Source of the DNA: an uncultured Eubacteriales bacterium
GTDB taxonomy: Bacteria; Bacillota; Clostridia; Christensenellales; CAG-314
Length of the DNA stretch: 64,000 bases
Assembly (NCBI GenBank): GCA_900544545.1
Contig: UQVY01000002.1
Location: 62,001 to 126,000, forward strand
Reading direction: 5' to 3'
Part shown: positions 63,917 through 64,000 of the stretch, piece by piece
Layout: the number at the start of each line of letters is the position of its first letter
Position numbering within the stretch: position 1 is the first letter of the stretch
Translations under genes and position numbers: made by a program
The notes under the pieces: generated by a model
Told to the model about the DNA's origin: nothing
What the model saw: only the letters and a program-made list of their open reading frames with translations
Databases searched by the model: none

Positions 63917-64000
63917 CGCCGCTTTCTTTCGAGAAAGCTCGGCAAAGACCAGCGTGACGCTGGACCCTTTAGCTTCGCGGATTCATACAGATTCTGACAC
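63917..64000 (+). repeat. Dispersed palindromic repeat element, copy at the right edge
   Basis: CCGCTTTCTTTCGAGAAAG, then the perfect palindrome CCAGCGTGACGCTGG and ACCCTTTAGCTTCGCGG. It matches the left end of the composite copy at 61349 and is cut by the window edge. Confidence 0.8.

Overview
The window looks like a chromosomal segment from an anaerobic Gram-positive bacterium of the Firmicutes, most likely an uncultured Clostridia. This rests on gene content and order: a str/S10-spc ribosomal region with zinc-type S14, an EF-Tu/EF-G/S7/S12 cluster beside rpoBC, a Thl-type thiolase, a DUF1540 peptide, a YyaC-like protein and near-consensus TTGACA-17-TATAAT promoters. Composition is close to half G+C by eye, and almost all genes have AGGAGG-like ribosome binding sites. 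No rRNA, tRNA, CRISPR array, phage or insertion sequence was recognised.

Layout. 1-6771: the start of purC (minus), a copper-type P-ATPase (plus), a BspA-like leucine-rich protein co-oriented with a PII-family protein (minus), then a flippase-like membrane protein and peptidyl-tRNA hydrolase (plus). 7002-19996: tuf, fusA, rpsG, rpsL, rpoC and rpoB on the minus strand. RpoB is unusually long, with an expanded internal region and a hyperacidic tail. 20305-25076: a membrane-anchored MBG/YDG surface protein, a DUF6935-like protein, and a thiolase/SDR-reductase pair that could make 3-hydroxyacyl-CoA. 25259-39124: one minus-strand gene of about 13.9 kb encoding a 4,621-residue, N-terminally anchored protein built from about 55-residue repeats. 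It has its own perfect-consensus promoter and a terminator. 39487-44060: an orphan histidine kinase, CvpA, a DUF1540 peptide, a SLOG-family protein and a divergent YyaC-like protein. 44279-55145: the S10-spc ribosomal operon from rpsJ to secY, ending in a terminator directly after secY and preceded by a leader of about 300 nt. 55661-63836: acpS, birA, recX, yigZ, tyrS, an ABC exporter pair and rarA, all minus.

The giant repetitive protein is the strongest candidate for something undescribed. The second is a set of short intergenic repeats: 21-bp tandem arrays with a TTCGTTCAACGAA core, a 22-bp array, a 70-bp tandem array, and a dispersed element carrying a perfect CCAGCGTGACGCTGG palindrome. 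All are confined to gene ends and operon gaps. Very long open frames opposite the giant gene, rpoB and rpoC appear to be by-products of codon choice and are not annotated.
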